Positions 1 to 11,198 of a stretch of DNA of 64,000 bases are shown here, piece by piece. The notes beneath the pieces are model-generated. The model saw nothing but the letters and a program-made list of their open reading frames with translations, made no database searches and was not told where the DNA came from. Made by a program: the position numbers and the translations under genes. The stretch's first letter is position 1; every line of letters starts with the position of its first letter. Source of the stretch: Amaurobius ferox (taxonomy: Eukaryota > Arthropoda > Arachnida > Araneae > Amaurobiidae); the NCBI GenBank assembly GCA_951213105.1, contig OX578146.1, forward strand, positions 110,566,195 to 110,630,194, in the 5' to 3' direction.

Positions 1-1359
1 TATATTCAAGTTTACTGTTGGAACTTGTTAATAAAATAATGTAACATATAATAATTTAGAATAATTTCTTTTATATCAATGATTTGGAGATTGGCAGCTA
101 ACAAGGTTCCAATTTTAAAGACACTGATATGGGCAGAATTCATTTGGAATTAACTTCAGTTATGCATCCATATGAGAACTTTCTTGCTTTCAAAGCTGAA
201 TATTTGAATACGTTCCGATTTAAGAAAAGTAAAAATGAGAGGAAAAGAGAAACAATGGTGGACGTTATCCCCTGTTTGCCGTATGTCAATCTCTAGTTCT
301 TATTCATTAAAATTATCTTAATTACTAGTTTGCCAAGCTATGAGACAAAACACTCAGATCCATGCGAAGTAGTACAGACTAGAGATTCTTCCTTTAAAAC
401 AAGACAAGTAAAAATTTAAACTTGATGAAAATAATATGATTAGTGATTGTCCGTGGTAGATAAAAATAATATGATTGAGTTTTGAATCGTTTTCTCACAA
501 CTTCAGACACATATACCGCACCTGGATATAATTTTCTTTCAAGATACTAATGTATTTATTATCTTTCATTAATATATTTACCACATCGTATCTTATATCA
601 TGTTACCTCACATCATATTTGCCGTCGGCACATATAATAATAAATAATGTATAATAATAAATAATAATATCATAATATACGTAGGCAATAATAATTGATT
701 TGCCTCACCTAGAGACTGGTAAATTTGTTGCACCTAAAAGTATAAAAAAAAGGATTCTATAGAAATGTGTTTGAGATATCTATTAATAATTAACGAATTA
801 AAGTTGAGGCATGCAAAACTGTGTTAGTGTATTTTCAAAACAAAGAATACATTTATAATAGAAATAGTGATTTAAATTTTTACGTGACGCATTAAAATTT
901 GCACATTAGAACTTTCTTATATAGAACATTCTATTTTTTATTTCATTTTCCTGCAAGTTAGTATTCGGCAATAGTTTCTATCCTTAAATCATTTGAATTC
1001 CTTCATTTTTTTCATAAACTATTCTTTATATTTTCTCGTTACAATTAAAAATGGTTAAAATGCTATTAATAATTCCAAAATATTACTCATGAAATTTGCC
1101 GCTCATCAAAATTTGCCATCCTAGACCCGGACTTAATAGACCTATTAAGAAGTTAGTTACCATCGCAAGGTACGTAAGTAACATCAATACCAAAAGCCAG
1201 GTTTTAGAAACTTTATATCATGATGGAACATTAATTGTTCATGGTGAACATGGCTTTTTCATGGTAGAACGTTTTTATAGCAAGTAAAACTTATTTAAAT
1301 ATTATTATTTCTTAGTGTTTGTCAATATATTTTCTCAACTACATGTATGGATACTTTAG
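1..1359 (+). other. Upstream intronic sequence of the Dscam-like gene
   Basis: This AT-rich stretch precedes the first recognisable exon and ends in the acceptor at 1358-1359. That exon starts in mid-codon and in the middle of an FN3 domain, so at least one more coding exon, with all the Ig domains, must lie before this window. A 63-codon open stretch at 1096-1287 has no resemblance I recognise and no convincing splice context. I see no promoter, RNA gene or clear repeat here. Confidence 0.6.
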
Positions 1360-1524
1360 GCGCCCCTCATCGTTTGGAGGAGGAAACTGTGTCTGCCTCT
1401 CAGACCTTTACCATGCTCAAAGACCTGCAACCCGGCACTTCCTATGTCGTGAGAGTCCTTGCTGAGAATGACGTTGGTCGTGGAAACCCTTCAGAGTCCC
1501 AACAATTCCTTACTAAGGAAGCAG
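1360..1524 (+). CDS. Dscam: Dscam-like receptor, exon A: C-terminal half of an FN3 domain
   Basis: This 165-nt exon lies between acceptor tttag and donor gtgaga and is phase 1 at both ends. It encodes the later strands of a fibronectin type III domain. The diagnostic F-G region is DLQPGTSYVVRVLAEND followed by VGRGNPSES, with the conserved Leu, Tyr and Asn of FN3 domains. It ends in LTKEA; the last G joins the next exon to make Glu, the start of the next FN3 linker. In Dscam proteins these FN3 domains form the membrane-proximal stalk of a homophilic adhesion receptor. The upstream half of this domain lies outside the window. An isolated FN3 half could belong to other Ig-superfamily receptors; the following exons make Dscam the best call. 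Confidence 0.87.
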
Positions 1525-2745
1525 GTGAGAACCCGTAAATTCTTTGAATATAAATACATATGCTTCACATGTGCGGCTCAAAAATAGCCCATTCCAGAAA
1601 TATGTTTAACAATTTACCGAATATGTGAGACCCACATTTTTGTGTTCTGTCATGTCTTCATGGACACACATGTTTGCGTGCACTCAATATCACTGCATTG
1701 CTACTGAAACTCTACATACACACACGTAGAAAAAATCGAGCATGAATAAATAAATTAGTGTTTCGAAATGTGTTTTGAGAAACTCAGGGATTTCATGGAA
1801 AATTTGTTGGAGTTCTATGAAGATAATAATCCAATAAAATAATGGATTGGTATCGTCACAGAATTAAAATAATAATATAATACATTAAATATCTTTTCAG
1901 CGTACACAGTAAAGATTATTTCGGAGTCAAAATTTGAATTAAAGTTTTTAACAGATTTTCAGGTTATGATCCTTTTTTAACTCACTCCGAATCCTTCTTA
2001 TTTGCTTCCACACTTAATGGTACTCTTAATGAGAACATTAATGGACCATAGTTTACAAATTAAATCCTAATCGATTAATTCTTTGAAAATATTTTTGTCT
2101 CGGGAATGCAACGTATGGAAGATGCCAAATAAAATTTCAGAAACTGCAGACAACATTTTAAAACTTAAAAGAAGCCCACAAGCAATCAATGGTGGATTTA
2201 TTAATAGGCCTGTTCTTGGTCCATCACTGACGCTCCACATCACATGTTTGTATATAAATTGAAGCTGGAGGTCTTCTAGACCTTAGAAGAAGCTGTACAG
2301 AATTTTTTTTTTTAATATTTAATTGTGTTTGTACAGCAGTACACAGAACTGAAAGTAACAATTTGTAGCCATTGTACGATTTGGCTTTTTAATAATGGCA
2401 TCACAGTTGAGCTCCTAACTTTTTAGGGTAACCGACTGCTAAAGATATCTAAAATAATCAATAAGAGGTTTCAGTTGCGTTGCTGGTGCTAATATTCTTA
2501 CATAAATATTGTATTATTTCATGACGTCCTGTCCTGTTTTATTTTTTAAAGTAGATGGATAAGACAAATTATTCTCCAGAAAATATTTTTATAAACTTAA
2601 TTCCGGAAGGTTTTGCATACCTTTGCTTATATCTTTCTAGCAAAAATGATTGCGAAACATATCTGACAGTATGTTTTAGTAATTAATAGTTCACAGATAC
2701 ATGTATTATAGTTAAGACATCCAGACAGAATTGTCGGCTTAATAA

Positions 2746-3545
2746 TAGAATCACTTGTTAGGAAGAGTAAAAAGCAATTTAATAACAAGCTCTGATTGGC
2801 ATATCTATCATGCATCTGATGTATCTAATATAAACACTGTATTGCAAAACATTACACTAACATATTACTGATAGTATTATTTTACAGTAGAATCACTCGT
2901 TAAGACAAGCAATAACATTTTGTTGACAAGTTTTGTTTAGCATATCTCTTAAGCATCTAGTGTATCTAACATAAACATTATATTGCAAAATATTACACTA
3001 ATACATTACTGACAGTATTATTTTAGAGTAGAATCACTTGTTAGGACGAACAAAACCATTTTGTTGATAAGTTTTGTTTGGCATATCTATGCTTGACTAT
3101 TTGGCAAATCTTTGTTTGGCTATCATGTATTTGATGTATCTAATATAAAAACTAATATTGTAAAACATTACACTAACACATTACTGACAGTATTATTTTA
3201 GAGTAGAATCACTTGTTAGGATGAACAAAACCATTTTGTTGATAAGTTTCGTTTGGCATATCTATGCTTGACTATTTGGCAAATCTTTGTTTGGCTATCA
3301 TGTATTTGATGTATCTAATATAAAAACTAATATTGTAAAACATTACACTAACACATTACTGACAGTATTATTTTAGAGTAGAATCACTTTTTAGGATGAA
3401 CAAAAATATTTTGTTGATAAGTTTTGTTTGGCATATCTATGCTTGACTATTTGGCAAATCTTTGTTTGGCTATCATGTATTTGATGTATCTAACATAAAA
3501 GTTATATTACAAAACATTCTACTAACGTATTACTGGCAGTATTAC
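2746..3545. repeat. Tandem array, 141-bp units followed by 175-bp units
   Basis: The landmark tagaatcact recurs at about 2746, 2887, 3028, 3203 and 3378, giving spacings of 141, 141, 175 and 175. The units share segments such as ttacactaacacattactg and agtattattttagagtag. The longer units carry an extra block of about 34 bp containing gcttgactatttggcaaatc, apparently a local duplication of the neighbouring tttgtttggc segment. The array lies wholly inside the first intron (1525-3668). The rest of that intron is AT-rich with nothing recognisable. Confidence 0.9.
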
Positions 3546-3668
3546 GAGACTATAAAAATATCGCTCAACATAGCTAATAAAATTATCGGTGAAAATATGT
3601 ATTTTATTTTAGTATAGCTTTCAGTAATTTGTTATTCATATTTCATTTCTTTAACTTATCAATTTCAG

Positions 3669-3739
3669 AACCATCAGCACCACCAACAGACGTCACAGTT
3701 GAAGCACGGGGGGCCGGAACCTTGCGTGTTAAGTGGAAA
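3669..3739 (+). CDS. Dscam: Dscam-like receptor, exon B: start of the second FN3 domain
   Basis: This 71-nt exon is flanked by acceptor tttcag and donor gtaagt. It begins in phase 1, completing Glu with the preceding exon, and ends in phase 0. It encodes EPSAPPTDVTVEARGAGTLR then VKWK, the A and B strands of an FN3 domain. The PSAPP linker followed by a V-E-A run and ending at the conserved Trp is the usual opening of Dscam FN3 domains. Splitting the domain right after the W-K position also matches the family. The open frame runs on into the intron but is only AT-rich read-through. Confidence 0.92.
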
Positions 3740-5901
3740 GTAAGTACATTATATCAATTACCGTTCATAATTACCTTTAAAAAAAAAGAAAAGAAAAAAC
3801 TGGTAATTTTAAAAGTTTTATTATTAATTTTTTTCTTAATTTGAGAAATTTTTATAAACATATTATTCATTGTATTTATATTATGAAGTCTAACTGTGGA
3901 AAATTTAACTGGTAATGTATTGGAATCCATCTCCAATGTGACTGTTCCAAATGTGCTTCATAGGTCTCATTTTTTACTAACTACTAAAATCATTATATTC
4001 AGACACACAGAAATAGTAGAAGTTTTGAATTTTATCCAACTTATTATTAACTTTCTACGAAAGAATTTTCATATATTGCTTTTGCAGCAACTGTGTTATA
4101 ATAGAACAGTAAAATGATTCAACACATTCGACAACATTAGGAAAAATGTAAAAGCTGTTTGAATATTTCAAAATACAGTTGAATAAAAATTTACATATTT
4201 ATAGCTAAGGCAATTTTTCAAAAAATTTCAAGTAACTATTTTTGTAGTCATTAATAAAGGTTAGGCCATTAAGGTTTCTCAGAACCAACATAGATTCTGC
4301 ATGTTACGGTTAGGAAATGCCTTGGAAATGTACTGAAAAAGATTCATTTAAGTACGCAGTAAAATAATTTCAAAATCTTTCAAAAGACATTTATATCGAT
4401 AAGCTATAATATCTGAAGCCTTTATAAAATTGACCCTTAACTGTTTTTAAAGTATACATTTGGTACCTCTCAACCAAGTCATGTAAGTCAAATGTAATAA
4501 TCAAGCCCTTTAATAGTTCTGGCTTGTCGTCGGGACTCAGTTAGAAACGGGACTCATCACTGAAGACAATTCGTTCCCAATCCAAACAATTCCGAACAAT
4601 TTGATCGGGCCCGGCACCATTGCAATCGCTGTTGACGGTGCATACTGGTCGGTGGTAGGCAGCGTAATGGGCGCAGCGAGTATAGATTCCGCTCTTGTAG
4701 TCTTCTATTAATGGTCCAGGTGGTCACTTCCGTGTTTGTCACACGTTCGATGGTTGACAACGACGAATTTCGTGCTGTCACAGCTGCTCTGACAATCACT
4801 CTTCACATTCTGTCGTCGCTCTAGGCCATCCGCTGGCCGCTGAAATCTGCCATTCCGGACCCATTCCTGCCAACATCGTCTAATTGCTGCAATTGCTCTA
4901 ATTCCTACCCAAATGCCGAGCGATTCGTCGGTGTGCCCATCCAGCCTCATGCAGTCCGACTGCACGCCCTCTTTCACACTCCTTCATATGCTCATAGTGG
5001 CCGCGAATTCGCCGGCGGGGCATTATTACAATCAAGGTACGTAAATCCAATCGAATTCACTGCACGTTTTGTTCCTGAAAGCGAGGTTTGCTTCTTATAA
5101 ACACCACCATGGTGCCCAGTTTCAACGCGCTGTAGTTCCGACTATTCATTTATTGACTGAGAATTTTTTATCATTTGCATATTCGATCGACAGGTGTTTG
5201 CATGTACAGTTTCATTTCTATCGGATCATCTTGCGGAGTGCGTCGATTTTCTTGTCTTAAAATGTATGTGTGTGCCTAGTTAGTGTAGCAAACTGAATAC
5301 CAAGTTAGGCTTAAATAAAATAAAACTCATATACTCAGAAAATAAAATCATATGATTTGTCATTCCCCTGCCGTCATTCACCTGTCGTCTTGGTAGACAA
5401 GGGAATGACATTGGAACAGGTAAATTACATTTAAACTACATTTTCTTTTTAGAAGATAAAACAAATTAGAACTTAATTCTAAATATAAGATTGTAATTAA
5501 GGCAAAATAACTTTTTTATTTTTCTAATGATATATATATATACATACTAACATAGTAATTGCCAATATTAAGTGCCATTCCCCTGTCATGCTGTATTTAC
5601 TTGTCTTGAAAATAAAAATTTGCATTTTCTATTTAATTTCCCCAAAATGATCACTGCTGCCGTTTTTTTTTTTTTTTTTTTGTAATTTAAACCACCCATG
5701 TTAAAATATAATACAGAAAATAAATTAAAAATAGAAAAATATATATTGTAACCATAAAGATGAAATAGCCCGTTTAGAGAAAATGACCCTTATAATTACA
5801 ATCAAAGATTGGTATCAAATTACAAATAGGTGGCTTTTCGTTCTTTTTGTACTCACACACATATATATATATAATATTATATTATATTATATTGTCTACA
5901 G
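3740..5901 (+). other. Intron between exons B and C
   Basis: The intron starts gtaagt and ends ctacag. Besides the Tc1 relic at 4505-5288 it holds a poly-T run near 5663-5681, a short TA run near 5528 and a tatta run before the acceptor. Nothing else is recognisable. Confidence 0.85.
4505..5288 (-). pseudogene. Decayed Tc1/mariner transposase, 3' truncated
   Basis: Reading the minus strand downward from about 5000, fragments of a Tc1-type transposase appear in different frames. First come helix-turn-helix segments: RGRAVGLHEAGWAHRRIARH in one frame, then CWQEWVRNGRFQRPADG in another. Then follow TINRRLQERNLYSLRPLRC and HRQQRLQWCRARSN, which match the linker that precedes the catalytic core. 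The first catalytic block, VFSDESRF, lies near 4545-4566 in a third frame. It is followed at once by a stop and LSPDD, after which homology ends, so the rest of the DDE core is missing. The candidate 5' end TACACTAACTA lies at about 5278-5288, some 280 bp before the protein start, a normal Tc1 leader length. Several frameshifts make it inactive. Confidence 0.85.
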
Positions 5902-6139
5902 ACGCCCCCGAGAGACCAATGGAATGGCCAGTTGAAAGGTTATTACATCGGTTATCAAGTTTCTTCCAGTAAAGAACCTTATTCATTCAAAACGGTTGAA
6001 TTCAGCAAACAGGGTGAAGAGGAATACAGACTGACCAATCTCCAAAGGGCGACGGAGTACAGGGTGATTGTACAGGCCTTCAACAGTGCAGGAAGTGGAC
6101 CTGCTTCTCAAGATGTAGTGTCAAAAACATCAGATACTG
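5902..6139 (+). CDS. Dscam: Dscam-like receptor, exon C: rest of the second FN3 domain
   Basis: This 238-nt exon begins in phase 0 after ctacag and ends in phase 1 before gtgagc. It encodes TPPRDQWNGQLKGYYIGYQV, the C and C' strands with the PPRxxWNG-x2-GYYxGY signature of Dscam FN3 domains. It then gives YSFKTVEF and the F-G region LQRATEYRVIVQAFNSAG, ending SGPASQDVVSKTSDT. With exon B it makes one complete FN3 domain of about 100 residues. The terminal G plus AT from the next exon makes the Asp that opens the DPPSPP linker. This exon gives the strongest family identification in the window. Confidence 0.95.
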
Positions 6140-6487
6140 GTGAGCATAATAAAACTTATAAACTATCTAAACAAACATACTTGGATATTTTATTAAAAGT
6201 AAAATGACTATAATTTGGATTTAAATTGAACAATTTAAATATGGCGCATACATGTTACATCAAATCTTACATTTTTTTAACTGCTCATATCAAATTACCT
6301 TCGTAAATAATGTATGAATTCAAAACTTAACTTGTTTCCATATACATGTGTAACAACATTCTGTCGTTGAAAAAAAGTGGTTCAACTTAATCTAATTTCT
6401 GTCATTGAATCAAATTTCATTTAAAAAATTGAAAAGCACTGTTGCATATACGAAAATTATATTTGTCTCTGTCATTTATTATTTTAG
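6140..6487 (+). other. Short intron between exons C and D
   Basis: A 348-bp AT-rich intron with a gtgagc donor and attttag acceptor. I see no repeat or other feature in it. Confidence 0.9.
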
Positions 6488-6631
6488 ATCCACCTTCTCC
6501 GCCTTTCCTTTGGGTAGATCTTCAGTCACGCTCTAGCATCGGTCTCAAGTGGAAACATAAGACGCCCCCTCCTCCATCGCCTCAGCCGAAAACAGAAGAC
6601 GAAAAAGAGGCCCCTACTGCACCCCCAGCTC
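6488..6631 (+). CDS. Dscam: Dscam-like receptor, exon D: start of the third FN3 domain with a proline-rich insertion
   Basis: This 144-nt exon lies between attttag and gtaagt and is phase 1 at both ends. It encodes DPPSPPFLWVDLQSRSSIGL then KWKHK, the A and B strands of the membrane-proximal FN3 domain with the conserved Trp. The exon then continues into TPPPPSPQPKTEDEKEAPT and APPA, a proline-rich acidic stretch of about 22 residues, before the next exon resumes with the C' strand (HYTLFYK). Usual FN3 domains have only a few residues at this loop. The frame and splice signals are good, so the insertion appears to be real coding sequence. It probably forms a flexible loop near the membrane; this function is inferred. 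Confidence 0.92.
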
Positions 6632-7059
6632 GTAAGTAACACCATAAAGCTTGTTCTGTTCTTCTTTATCATCTTATTTAAGAAAATGGAGTTCTATAAT
6701 TTAACACACAAACTGTTTCTTTAAGTCATCAGCTTCTATCGAAATGATTTATTATTTTAAACGAGTCATAATATTACTTTTGAAACACACAGCAGCTACG
6801 GCATCCACGGCCTGCATATTGTACAATCGTCTGCGCAAAATAACCGATAGCAGCAAGAAAACTTATCATTCTTTGGTAATTTATTGAAAATATAAAGGTG
6901 GGATAATTTTATGCAAATGCAATATTTATAATAATAATGTTCTTCATTATTGCTATATGTTGTCATTTAAAATAGAGCTCTTACATATTAAATGCATTCT
7001 TATATATTAAAAAGAGTGTTATTTACAAAATGATTATGCATATCCTTCCAAATTTTAAA

Positions 7060-7900
7060 GCAGAACCATGATACAATGCCTAGAAGTAAACCCATTCAGG
7101 TTCAAAATCTAAAAAATTAAAATATACTCCAAAAGACAATGATATATAAAGTATTAGTTGACCTGCTTGAGCTATTTAAAAAACCGAGTGCATTAGTATG
7201 TCGGGCCCAGGACGAGCTACCCCGATACGCTTCAAATTCGAAAGTATTAAATTTTACTCCAAAAGAAAATGATATACTAAATTTTCATTTTTTAGCTGCT
7301 TCGATTTTTGAGTTATTTTTGAAAAACCAGTACATTTCTATGCCGGGCCCAAGACGGGCTTGCCTGATAAGGTTCAAAATCCAAAGAAATAAAATATACC
7401 CTAAAATACAATGATATACTAAATTTAGATATTCTAGCTGCTACAGTTTTGGAGTTATTCTTAAACGAGTACATTTTTTTGTTGGGCCCAGGACGGGCTT
7501 GCCCGATAAGGTTTTAAATCCAATGAGTTAAGATATACCTGAAATAATAACGACATTCTAAACTTGGAACTTTTAGATACTCCGTTTCTAGAGTTATTCC
7601 CCACAAAAAGTGAGTTTCTAAGACGGACTCAAAACAGGTTCGCCTGATACAGTTCAAAATCGAAAGAAATAAAATACACCCTAAAAGAAAAGAATATATT
7701 AAATTTAGATTTACAACTTTCTCTGATTTTCAAGTTACTCTTTAAAAAGGGTACAGTGCTATGGTGGGCCCAGGACGGGCTAGCCCTATAATCTTCCAAA
7801 TCGAAAGGACTGAAATGTACCACAAGAGAAAACGTCATACCGAATTTCACGTTACTGTGGTGAATGATCTTGATTATTTTAGACCTTAAAGGTTTGAACG
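7060..7900. repeat. Degenerate tandem array, ~141-bp unit with a GGGCCC core
   Basis: The core GGGCCCAGGACGGGCTTG is seen at 7203, 7345, 7484 and 7766, with a decayed copy near 7620, so the spacing is about 138-143 bp. Each core is followed by a version of cccgataaggttcaaaatc and by aaataaaatataccctaaaa, then aatgatatactaaatttag. Units differ at many positions, so the array is old. The core is GC-rich within AT-rich spacers. It is unrelated in sequence to the array at 2746-3545 although the period is similar. Confidence 0.85.
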
Positions 7901-8499
7901 AACACCATATCAAGTTAAATGAAATTTTAAAAATACGAATATATCCCTAGCTCAATCTCTTTGAAAATCAAATTATTTTTTGTGTATACCACTTGCAATA
8001 ATCACACCAAATTTCATAAAAATTCTTCCATTAATTCCAAAGGTATAGGTCATTTCATTTGCATTAAACTCCCATTAGTTTTAATGTTAACTCCTCAGGT
8101 TTGATCTCTTATTCGTGACCAGAGCCATCTGGCGGAGGCGGTTTTTAGGGAACCCGTTTTTCGCCTCGGTCGGCACACTATCTCTTCTAAGCACTGTAAC
8201 CATGATGTAGTTGTTATGGGGCTGATCTTTCAAACATGTGCACTCAGGTTGCTAGATAAACGACCAATCTTCAGTTCATATGGTTTTGATGGACTGAGTT
8301 TATTAGGTTAGGTTTTTGTGGTTTTCTTAGAATGTAGCGTAAATATAGCATAGTTTCCCATATAACGTCTTCTACAAGAGGCATTCTTGCATTGGTAACA
8401 TACTGATGCTGGCTCATCTGACTCTTGCTCGGGAAAGAGTATCTTCTTCCTCTTATTTTTCTCCACATTAAGATAACTTATTATTAAAAAAAAATTACG

Positions 8500-8549
8500 C
8501 ATATTAATTATTATTACGTATATTAATTATTATTACGTATATTAATTTC
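8500..8549. repeat. Short tandem repeat, ~19-bp unit
   Basis: The unit attaattattattacgtat is repeated about 2.7 times. It is simple AT-rich sequence inside the intron. Confidence 0.8.
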
Positions 8550-9010
8550 ATAAGTAAGTATAAGTTTACAAAGCATATATGATGGGTGGGATGGATTTTT
8601 AGAAATGAGTATATTATTTCAAACAGTAGACAAATAAAATTTTTATGATACAAAAAGCCCATACGAGGTTAACTAGGCCCAAAAATGTGATTAGCCAGAC
8701 TTCGCCCCCCAAAATGTAGTGATCGACTTGCTCATAAGCAAAATTTGGCAGACTATTTTGTGATATTTATTTCTTTTTTAATTCACTTTTAAATTCATTT
8801 ACTGGGATTTTTTGATGGGTAAAAATTTCCTAAACGTGCAACAAATTTTCTGATTAAATTTGCCGATGCTAAAATTTAATAGTTTCTAAGATTTTACATA
8901 ATTATGTGCTATTTCAAAGGAAATACTAGAGTTTTGAATATGCGGTATGGCCAAACAAATATGTTGTACATTTGTTAAGCCTGTCGAGTTACGGAGCATA
9001 AAATATAGCC

Positions 9011-9085
9011 ATTTTACTTTACTATTAGCCATATTACTTTACTATTAGCCATATTACTTTACTATTAGCCATATTACTTTACTAT
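9011..9085. repeat. 20-bp tandem repeat with an inverted flank
   Basis: The unit attactttactattagccat is repeated nearly four times with almost no divergence. The flanks are loosely inverted: gcataaaatatagcc before it and ggctattttacgct after it, so the array may sit inside a small fold-back sequence. Confidence 0.85.
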
Positions 9086-10179
9086 GGCTATTTTACGCTA
9101 CTTAGCCGTTCTTCGTACGGAATATACTAAAATAAAAAGAAACTTAAAACTAACAGTTATGCGCAATTTCCTGTAGTATTCTAAACGATATTACTATTCA
9201 GAACATTCTATTAAATATTTAATTTCATTTTCCTAAAATGAAGTATAAGGATACCTGCTCTCGCACTATGCAAAATTATTTTCACGGGTAGATCTGACCG
9301 GCCACACAGAAAGCTACCATTAGCCTATGGGTTGGTCGTGTGGTCTGGGTATTCTACGGGTAGATCTGAAGAATAAAACATCCTGGTCCCGTATGTAAGC
9401 AAGTTTACAAAAAATGTGAAATTGAATCAATATATGCCAAACTCAAAGGGCTAAAATGGTATTGGAATATATACCCGTACCATTTCATTCTGTTTCAACA
9501 ATCGGCTGAACACAATATATGAGCTTGAAAAACCTTTGTCGAAATACAGATGAAAAGTAACGCAAAATATCAATAATTCTTGTAGTCTTTAAACCCGAAG
9601 GCCGTAATAGATATAATTTAGTCAAAAATGCAATACCGTTTATTCATAAAATTTATTTTTATATCCATTTCTTTATTATTTAAATCGGAAAAACTAAAAT
9701 CGGAATAAAGTAAATAGTACATTTAGAAAAATCTGTTCGTTCTTCTAAGATATTTCTTTTCTACTAATTTTACTTGAATTTTAAAAGAACATGTTAGAAT
9801 TAAAAAATCACATCAAAGTGTTTGAGACTGACTTGTCGGAGTATTCAGCGAATCCCTAATGCAATTCAAAATTTTATCCTCATATCACGAATTTTCTATT
9901 TTACTTTTTGGAAAGAGTTCATACCTTTTATCCGGCAGTCAGAACATTGTGCGAAATATTTACCGATAGCAAATAAATAGTTTACAGAGCCGTTAACAAC
10001 TTAAATTTTAATTTAAAAAATTAAAAATTTTTACACCCCTTTTTTAAAAACTGATTTGAACTCGATGAAACTGTATATTTAGAAATTTTCAACAAACGTA
10101 GATTACAATTTTTAAATGAATCGCATATTTACTTTTCATGATTAATTATTTGTTTATTTCACATTGAAATTAGCTGAAG

Positions 10180-10880
10180 TGTAGCCTAACTCTAACTCGA
10201 CTTTCTCAAAACAGAATTCATTTTTTTTTTTCAAATTTTACAAGAAAAGAATTTGAAAAATCGCTATCGTGGGTCCAAATGATTACAATCATAGCATATT
10301 ACCCTGCACTTTGAAGGGCTTAAAAAATCTTTCGATTGAAACCATACTTGACAACGTACCTTCCGGGGGGGGGGGGGGGATTTGCCCCCTAGGGGGCTAA
10401 TAACACCACGAACAAAAAAAGCCTTATAGCGGCTATTTTTCACAACAATGATTGACACAAGACAATATAGGGCCCAATTAAGACAGTCTAGGGCCCTAGG
10501 CATAAGATTACGTCGCTCACCTCCATGCCAGTTTTCTCAGTTTTCATAAGGGAAAAGTCGAAAGGGGCCCACTTTCTCAGTTTTCACAAGGGGGGCAAAA
10601 ATAATGTACTTTTCTTTATGTTAGTATTTTTACACAGACATAAAATGAAGAGCTATTTAAAGTGTTAAGTATAAGAGTACAGTGTCAGTTTGCAGTATGA
10701 GACAAACTCGAGCGACGCGAAATTTGCAAAACAGCAGCGACGGCTGCGTCAGCTACTTTTCTTTAATATAGAGAGATACAATTATAAGATGGTTTTGGTA
10801 CAATTGTAGGATGATTTAGCCTCCTAAAATCTGAAGGGTTCTAGGCCCAGGACTTGTGAGTCTAGGCCGTAATCAAGTCA
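10180..10880. other. Intronic G-run and GC-patch region
   Basis: This stretch contains a 15-G run at 10365-10379 followed by ccccctagggggc, and two copies of tttctcagttttca at 10532 and 10569. It also has several GGGCCC or aggccc patches (10471, 10491, 10565, 10840). The composition departs from the surrounding AT-rich intron, so a decayed transposable element is likely. I could not assign a family. Confidence 0.4.
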
Positions 10881-10930
10881 TGAGTGTGAACATTTAATAA
10901 ACTTAAATTTCAACAGAAACAACCACATAA

Positions 10931-11198
10931 AAAACGAAAAGCGCCGATCCGGTGGTTGAGCGGTCAGGGGCATGCGCTTCTGTCTGATCGCTGGATTGCC
11001 GGGTTGTGGGCTCGAATCCCGCCAGCGGGCATGGATGTTGTGTTGTCGAGGCGAAGTCAGACTTCTGGCCTTGGGGAGCCTCAATAAAGTGAAGCTGCAT
11101 ATCCTCTTCCCTTCGCCATGGGACCAGGGGTCTAGTGGACGTGGTACATAGGCTCTCCTTCACCACGGGGGATTAGTAACAATAACAAAACGAAAAGC
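10931..11198 (+). mobile_element. tRNA-derived SINE with 12-bp target-site duplication
   Basis: The body at 10943-11186 starts GCCGATCCGG like a tRNA 5' end. It has an RNA polymerase III A box (tggttgagcggt, 10952) and a B box (ggctcgaatcc, 11009-11019), followed by a non-tRNA tail ending in agtaacaataac. It is bounded by a direct repeat aaaacgaaaagc at 10931-10942 and 11187-11198, which is the target-site duplication left by LINE-mediated retroposition. The A-to-B spacing of about 57 bp is longer than in most tRNAs, which suggests a long-variable-arm tRNA ancestor or an insertion. The antisense frame reads PLAGFEPTTRQ, a translation often produced by tRNA-like B-box regions, so open frames here are not genes. 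Confidence 0.85.

Noticed and set aside
1096..1287. 63-codon open frame just upstream of exon A
   Set aside because: It starts at a TTG codon, is not similar to any FN3 or Ig segment, and has no credible splice connection to the gene.
8271..8502. Minus-strand frame with CYQCKNASC, possible zinc-binding end of a transposase
   Set aside because: One short Cys cluster without neighbouring transposase motifs or element ends is not enough.
10878..11166. Minus-strand open frames reading PLAGFEPTTRQ
   Set aside because: They are the antisense of the tRNA-derived SINE, not a protein gene.
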